Origin: Pseudomonadales bacterium
GTDB lineage: Bacteria > Pseudomonadota > Gammaproteobacteria > Pseudomonadales > Azotimanducaceae
DNA: 35,958 nucleotides
Reading direction: 5' to 3'
Assembly (NCBI GenBank): GCA_016779385.1
Contig: JADHNT010000016.1
Location: 1 to 35,958 of the forward strand
Positions 32,601 through 35,958 of the stretch are shown here, piece after piece (position 1 is the first letter of the stretch; each line of letters opens with the position of its first letter). Both the position numbers and the translations under genes were made by a program. A model generated the notes under the pieces. That model saw nothing but the letters and a program-made list of their open reading frames with translations, had not been told where the DNA came from and did no database searches.

Positions 32601-33205
32601 CCAGCAAGCATGACTTTCAGTTCCTGCTGAAGCAGTTTCCGGCGAGGCTCGTCCGCGGCATCCGCCGCATTCAGAAGACTATGGCCCGTTTCAATCACCA
32701 TGATCAGGCAGCGGCTTCGCGCTTCCGGCGGAACCTTGGGGAAACGCTGGCGCAGGATCGCATCCAAGCTTTCCTGCAGGGCATCACGCAGCTTCTGCGC
32801 TTCCCGCCGAAGGGGATTGTCCTTCACCTGCGCGGCCCACAAACCCAGGAACCCGGGGAAAGTGGCGTAGAGGGCGCTCAGCCCATCGACAAGGGAACCG
32901 ACCCATTCCACGCTGATGGGGGCCCCGGCCTCCCCGAGCTGATCGCCTGCGTGGCTTTGCAGAAAGGCGCGCACGTCCGCTTCATAGCCATCCACTAGGG
33001 CCGCCACCGCCGCATTCCGGTTGGGGAAGAATTGGTAGAAGGACCCGATGGAGGTCTCCGCGCGTTCCGCGATGGCCTTGGTGGTGAGGGCGTCGTAGCC
33101 CACCTCCTCCAGGAGGGCGGCCGTAGCTTTAAGAAGCGCTTCCACCCGCTGCCGCCCTCGAGCCTGAGAGGGCTGGCGCCGGCGCTGTAAGGGGGAGGAG
33201 GTCAT
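32564..33205 (-). CDS. TetR-family transcriptional regulator
   Basis: The 213-residue protein has an N-terminal helix-turn-helix of TetR type (LTTKAIAERAETSIGSFYQFFPNRNAAVAAL, about residues 40-70) and an all-helical ligand-binding C-terminal domain, about 80-205. There is no Shine-Dalgarno; a TATACT -10 ends 6 bases before the ATG, so the mRNA may be leaderless. It is divergent from serA across an 86-base gap and convergent with the murG-like gene. The ligand and targets are unknown; autoregulation through the palindrome upstream is a guess. Confidence 0.9.
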   Translation of the reverse strand: MTSSPLQRRRQPSQARGRQRVEALLKATAALLEEVGYDALTTKAIAERAETSIGSFYQFFPNRNAAVAALVDGYEADVRAFLQSHAGDQLGEAGAPISVEWVGSLVDGLSALYATFPGFLGLWAAQVKDNPLRREAQKLRDALQESLDAILRQRFPKVPPEARSRCLIMVIETGHSLLNAADAADEPRRKLLQQELKVMLAGYMSRTFRDDAP

Positions 33206-33211
33206 GGCGCC

Positions 33212-33251
33212 AGTATAGCGCCCCCCGCCCCCGTCCTGGCCAGGGTAGAAT
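33212..33251. promoter_or_regulatory. tetR/serA divergent control region with palindrome
   Basis: TATACT on the minus strand (33217-33212) serves tetR, and TAGAAT (33246-33251) on plus could serve serA. Between them lies the perfect palindrome CCTGGCCAGG (33235-33244) in the position of both -35 boxes. No TTGACA-like box is visible for either gene, so an operator or activator site is plausible. serA itself has AAGGA 8 bases before its ATG. Confidence 0.4.
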
Positions 33252-33291
33252 GCGCGGGCTTTAGCTAGGCTTTTCGCAATAAGGATGACCC

Positions 33292-34476
33292 ATGTTTAAG
33301 GTGCGAACCCACAATCAGATTGCCCTTGAGGGCCTCGAGCGCTTTCCTCGCGACCGCTTTGAAGTCGGCACGGAACTCGCTGATCCCGAGGGCATTCTGC
33401 TCCGTAGCCATGTGCTGACCCGGGAGGCGGCGACGCCTCGGCTTCGGGCGGTGGCTCGGGCTGGTGCGGGGGTGAATAACCTGCCCGTGGAGGCCTTCAC
33501 GGAACAAGGCATTGTGGTCTTCAACACCCCGGGCGCCAACGCGAATTCGGTGAAAGAGATTGTGGTGGCGGGGCTGCTCCTGGCGTGCCGAGACCTCTCC
33601 GGGGCCCTGGTCTTTACCCAGGGCCTTGCCCCGGACCTGGATGAGCACGGACTTCACAACGCCGTGGAGGGAGAAAAGAAGCGCTTCGCCGGGCGCGAGC
33701 TCGCTGGCAAAACCCTGGGCGTGGTAGGGCTGGGGGCGATCGGCGCGCGGGTGGCGGACATTGCCCTGCAATTGGGTATGTTCGTGCTCGGCTACGATCC
33801 GGCCATTTCCGTGGATGCGGCCTGGCGCCTGCCCCGGGAAGTGCAGCGCCAGGAGAATCTGGCCTCCCTCCTGGCCCGTTCCGATTTCGTCACCCTGCAC
33901 GTTCCTGCGCTGCCCGAAACGAAGGGACTAATTAACCGCGAAGCCCTCGCCCAGCTCCAGCCCGGCGCCGTGCTGCTGAACTTCGCCCGGGGCCCCATTG
34001 TGGATCCGGTGGCCACTGCGGAGGCGCTGAAGGCCGGTCGCCTGGCCCGCTACGTGGCGGATTTCCCGGAAACCGCACTGCTGGGCCTCCCCGGCGCCCT
34101 TTTGCTTCCGCACCTGGGGGCCAGCACGGAGGAAGCGGAAACCAACTGCGCCGTCATGGCCGCCAATCAGCTGATCGACTTCCTTGAGCACGGGAACATT
34201 CGCAACAGCGTGAACTTTCCGTCGGTCGTGCTCGAGCACGCGGCGGGTACGCGGTTGGCGGTGATCAACGAGAATCGCCCGAATCGCCTGGGGCCGGCCC
34301 TGTCCGTCCTGGCGGAGCACAACCTCAACGTGATCGACATGCTAAATAAAAGCCGGGAGGCGGTGGCTTATAACCTGATCGATGTGGAAGGCACGGTGAC
34401 GGATGCCGTGCTCGAAGCGCTTCGGCAGGTGGACGGGGTGTTGAAGGTTTACCACTTCGGCGAGGACCGGCGCTAA
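33292..34476 (+). CDS. serA: D-3-phosphoglycerate dehydrogenase with ACT domain
   Basis: The enzyme oxidises 3-phosphoglycerate with NAD+ as the first step of serine synthesis. The 394-residue protein has NTPGANANSVKE, the NAD-binding GVVGLGAIG (143-151) and the 2-hydroxyacid-dehydrogenase triad Arg233 (FARGPIVD), Glu260 (ADFPE) and His274 (LLPHLGAS). A C-terminal ACT domain (about 320-390) probably senses serine. The length matches the short bacterial PGDH form without an intervening ASB domain. It overlaps the mnmC stop by 4 bases in convergent orientation. Confidence 0.92.
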   Translation: MFKVRTHNQIALEGLERFPRDRFEVGTELADPEGILLRSHVLTREAATPRLRAVARAGAGVNNLPVEAFTEQGIVVFNTPGANANSVKEIVVAGLLLACRDLSGALVFTQGLAPDLDEHGLHNAVEGEKKRFAGRELAGKTLGVVGLGAIGARVADIALQLGMFVLGYDPAISVDAAWRLPREVQRQENLASLLARSDFVTLHVPALPETKGLINREALAQLQPGAVLLNFARGPIVDPVATAEALKAGRLARYVADFPETALLGLPGALLLPHLGASTEEAETNCAVMAANQLIDFLEHGNIRNSVNFPSVVLEHAAGTRLAVINENRPNRLGPALSVLAEHNLNVIDMLNKSREAVAYNLIDVEGTVTDAVLEALRQVDGVLKVYHFGEDRR

Positions 34477-35958
34477 GGCAATTGACTCGCTCTGGAGAAG
34501 CGCTCGGGGTTTAGGGCCTGGAGCATTTCCCGGTCCGCCACCGGGGGGGCGCCAAGAAGGGCGCTAGCAATAATCTCTCCTCCGAGAAAGGCGGTGGTGA
34601 GCCCTGAGGAGGCATGGCCCGTGGAGACCCAGAAGCCCGAGCCTAGGGCCCCGAGAAGCGGGGAGCGGTCCGGGGTGTTGGCGCGAAGCCCCGCGAAGTG
34701 GATTTGGTGCGCGCCGAGATCCCGGGGCCAGCCGAGGAGTGCAGTCCACGCGCGGAGCCGGCCCTCATTGCCTTGGCGATCGGCGAGGTGTTCGGTCGCA
34801 TCCTCCGTACCGTGGCGATAGCTTGAGCCCACCACCCACCCCGCACCGTCAAAGAAGGCATGGCCTCGTCCCGTGAGTAGGGGCGCGTTCGCTTCCGTCG
34901 CACCGGCAAAGCGATCGAGCTGACCGCCGACGATGCCCGTGGGCAGGTCCATAAGGGATTTCAGCGGGGCCCCCGCAGCAAGCACCAGCGGCGCTTCGAG
35001 GCCCCCTTCCGCCTGCGCCGTGCCGGCGTGGTCTCGAAGGCGCCAGCCTTGTCCCGTGCCCTCGAGTGCGCCAAGGGTCACCCCAGCCTCGAGCCCTGCG
35101 CTGGAAGGCCATAGGGCCTCAAGTAGCTGGGGCAGGTGGGCGTGGCCGCTCTCTACGAGGGCGAGATAGGGGCCCTGGGCGTCTTCCGCAAGGGTGAGGC
35201 GGGGCGCAAGCATGGGGTAGCGCGCAGCGGTTTTCCCTAGGCGTTCCGGGCGCCGCAGCTCGCCATACTGCCGCAAGGGAGCGGGCACGAAGCCGGCCCG
35301 GCCTTGGATACGGTGCAGCGCTAAGCGATAGGCCATCCACAGGAAGGGGCCCCGGGGTCCCTCATCAATGGGTAGGCGAGGATGGAGGAGGGCCCAGGGG
35401 TTCGCCGAGGCGCCCCCGCCTGGCGCTGCTTCCGCTTCCAGAACCTGGGAGGACACGCCTTGCTCGGCGAGGGCCAGGGCGACGGCGGTGCCGGCTAACC
35501 CCGCGCCAACGATGGTGACCTTTGAGGGCGGCGGTGCGGGGCTCTGCCCGAGGCCCGGGGCCAGGCGGGCCGCCAATACCTCGCGCTTCTGTAGCCCGCC
35601 CTCGGCGCTTTGAGGTCCCGGGACCTTTTGGGGGTCGAAGCCAGCGGTGGCCAAGCCCTCTCGCACGGCGCGGGCAACGGTAAAGGTGCCCAGGGTCGCC
35701 CCCGGTGCACTGGCCTTGGCGACTAGTCCAAGGAACTCCGGTTGCCAGAGCGTCGGGCCAACCTTGGGGGCAAAGCCATCGAGGAACCAGGCATCCACCG
35801 CGGGCGCCTCGCGCTGGGCTAGCCAATCTTCCAGACCCGTCTGCGCATCCCCAAGGTAAAGGTGTAGGCGTAAGCGACCGCCCTCAAAGGGGAGGAGGTG
35901 CCACCCGGCCAGCGGCTCAGGAAGCGCCGTATCGAGGGTCTCCCCCAAGGCCGCGAGG
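34473..35958 (-). CDS. mnmC: MnmC, bifunctional tRNA-modifying enzyme (partial, runs off the window)
   Basis: MnmC makes mnm5(s2)U at the wobble base of tRNAs: an FAD-dependent part removes the carboxymethyl group from cmnm5s2U and a SAM-dependent part methylates the product. The window holds the C-terminal 495 or so codons; the gene enters from beyond 35958. The end of the methyltransferase domain is seen (VDAWFLDGFAPKVGPTLW, then LGTFTVARAVREGL). A linker follows, then the FAD oxidase domain with the dinucleotide motif VGAGLAGTAVA and a DAO-like end (LLGALGSGFWVSTGHASSGLTTA). The frame is open to the edge without a stop. Confidence 0.9.
   Translation of the reverse strand, partial: LAALGETLDTALPEPLAGWHLLPFEGGRLRLHLYLGDAQTGLEDWLAQREAPAVDAWFLDGFAPKVGPTLWQPEFLGLVAKASAPGATLGTFTVARAVREGLATAGFDPQKVPGPQSAEGGLQKREVLAARLAPGLGQSPAPPPSKVTIVGAGLAGTAVALALAEQGVSSQVLEAEAAPGGGASANPWALLHPRLPIDEGPRGPFLWMAYRLALHRIQGRAGFVPAPLRQYGELRRPERLGKTAARYPMLAPRLTLAEDAQGPYLALVESGHAHLPQLLEALWPSSAGLEAGVTLGALEGTGQGWRLRDHAGTAQAEGGLEAPLVLAAGAPLKSLMDLPTGIVGGQLDRFAGATEANAPLLTGRGHAFFDGAGWVVGSSYRHGTEDATEHLADRQGNEGRLRAWTALLGWPRDLGAHQIHFAGLRANTPDRSPLLGALGSGFWVSTGHASSGLTTAFLGGEIIASALLGAPPVADREMLQALNPERFSRASQLP

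Noticed and set aside
34473-35958. MnmC as a separate FAD-only enzyme
   Set aside because: The methyltransferase tail is in the same open frame up to the window edge, so it is a partial bifunctional MnmC.

Overview
The window reads as chromosomal DNA of a gammaproteobacterium with high G+C (roughly 63% in typical coding stretches). The housekeeping order resembles Pseudomonas and relatives: grxD/bfr/bfd/rnt/argG, metG-rnfABCDGE-nth with divergent mrp-dcd, and purM-purN-DUF3108 with divergent DUF2066-hda. A CYP153-type P450, a Baeyer-Villiger-type monooxygenase, and Na+/H+, Cl- and K+ transport genes would fit an aerobic, probably marine or hydrocarbon-exposed species, but the species cannot be named from sequence alone. 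No CRISPR array, insertion sequence or prophage was seen, and no gene-free stretch exceeds 300 bases.

Layout: 1-603, tRNA-Val(CAC) and a SufE-family protein. 670-3870, a flavoprotein monooxygenase and a lower-GC CYP153 P450. 3943-8210, a decayed gene end and a large surface subtilase lipoprotein. 8296-14466, an ion-transport island: an orphan double cNMP-binding protein, a K+ channel, an atypical ClC protein, and a CPA1 Na+/H+ antiporter with its own cNMP-binding domain. 14456-17697, a PatB/MalY-type lyase, then iron and redox genes (grxD, bfr, bfd) and rnt, with a convincing Fur box at bfd. 17855-19069, argG. 19095-25302, a tightly overlapping minus-strand operon metG-rnfA-B-C-D-G-E-nth. 25437-27130, mrp-dcd. 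27127-29631, purM-purN-DUF3108. 29720-32600, DUF2066-hda-murG-like. Then tetR, serA and a partial mnmC to the window edge.

The most unusual system is the Rnf locus. Gene order is canonical and the FMN-attachment threonines of RnfD and RnfG and the Fe-S cysteines of RnfB are present. RnfC, however, is only 171 residues: it starts at the ferredoxin domain and lacks the entire NADH/FMN-binding part. The RnfA-like and RnfE-like membrane subunits contain no cysteine at all, so they cannot hold the membrane [2Fe-2S] cluster that canonical RnfA and RnfE share. Every open frame is intact and the genes overlap by 1-8 bases, which argues for a maintained divergent complex and not a pseudo-operon. This is inferred from motifs and needs structural or biochemical confirmation.
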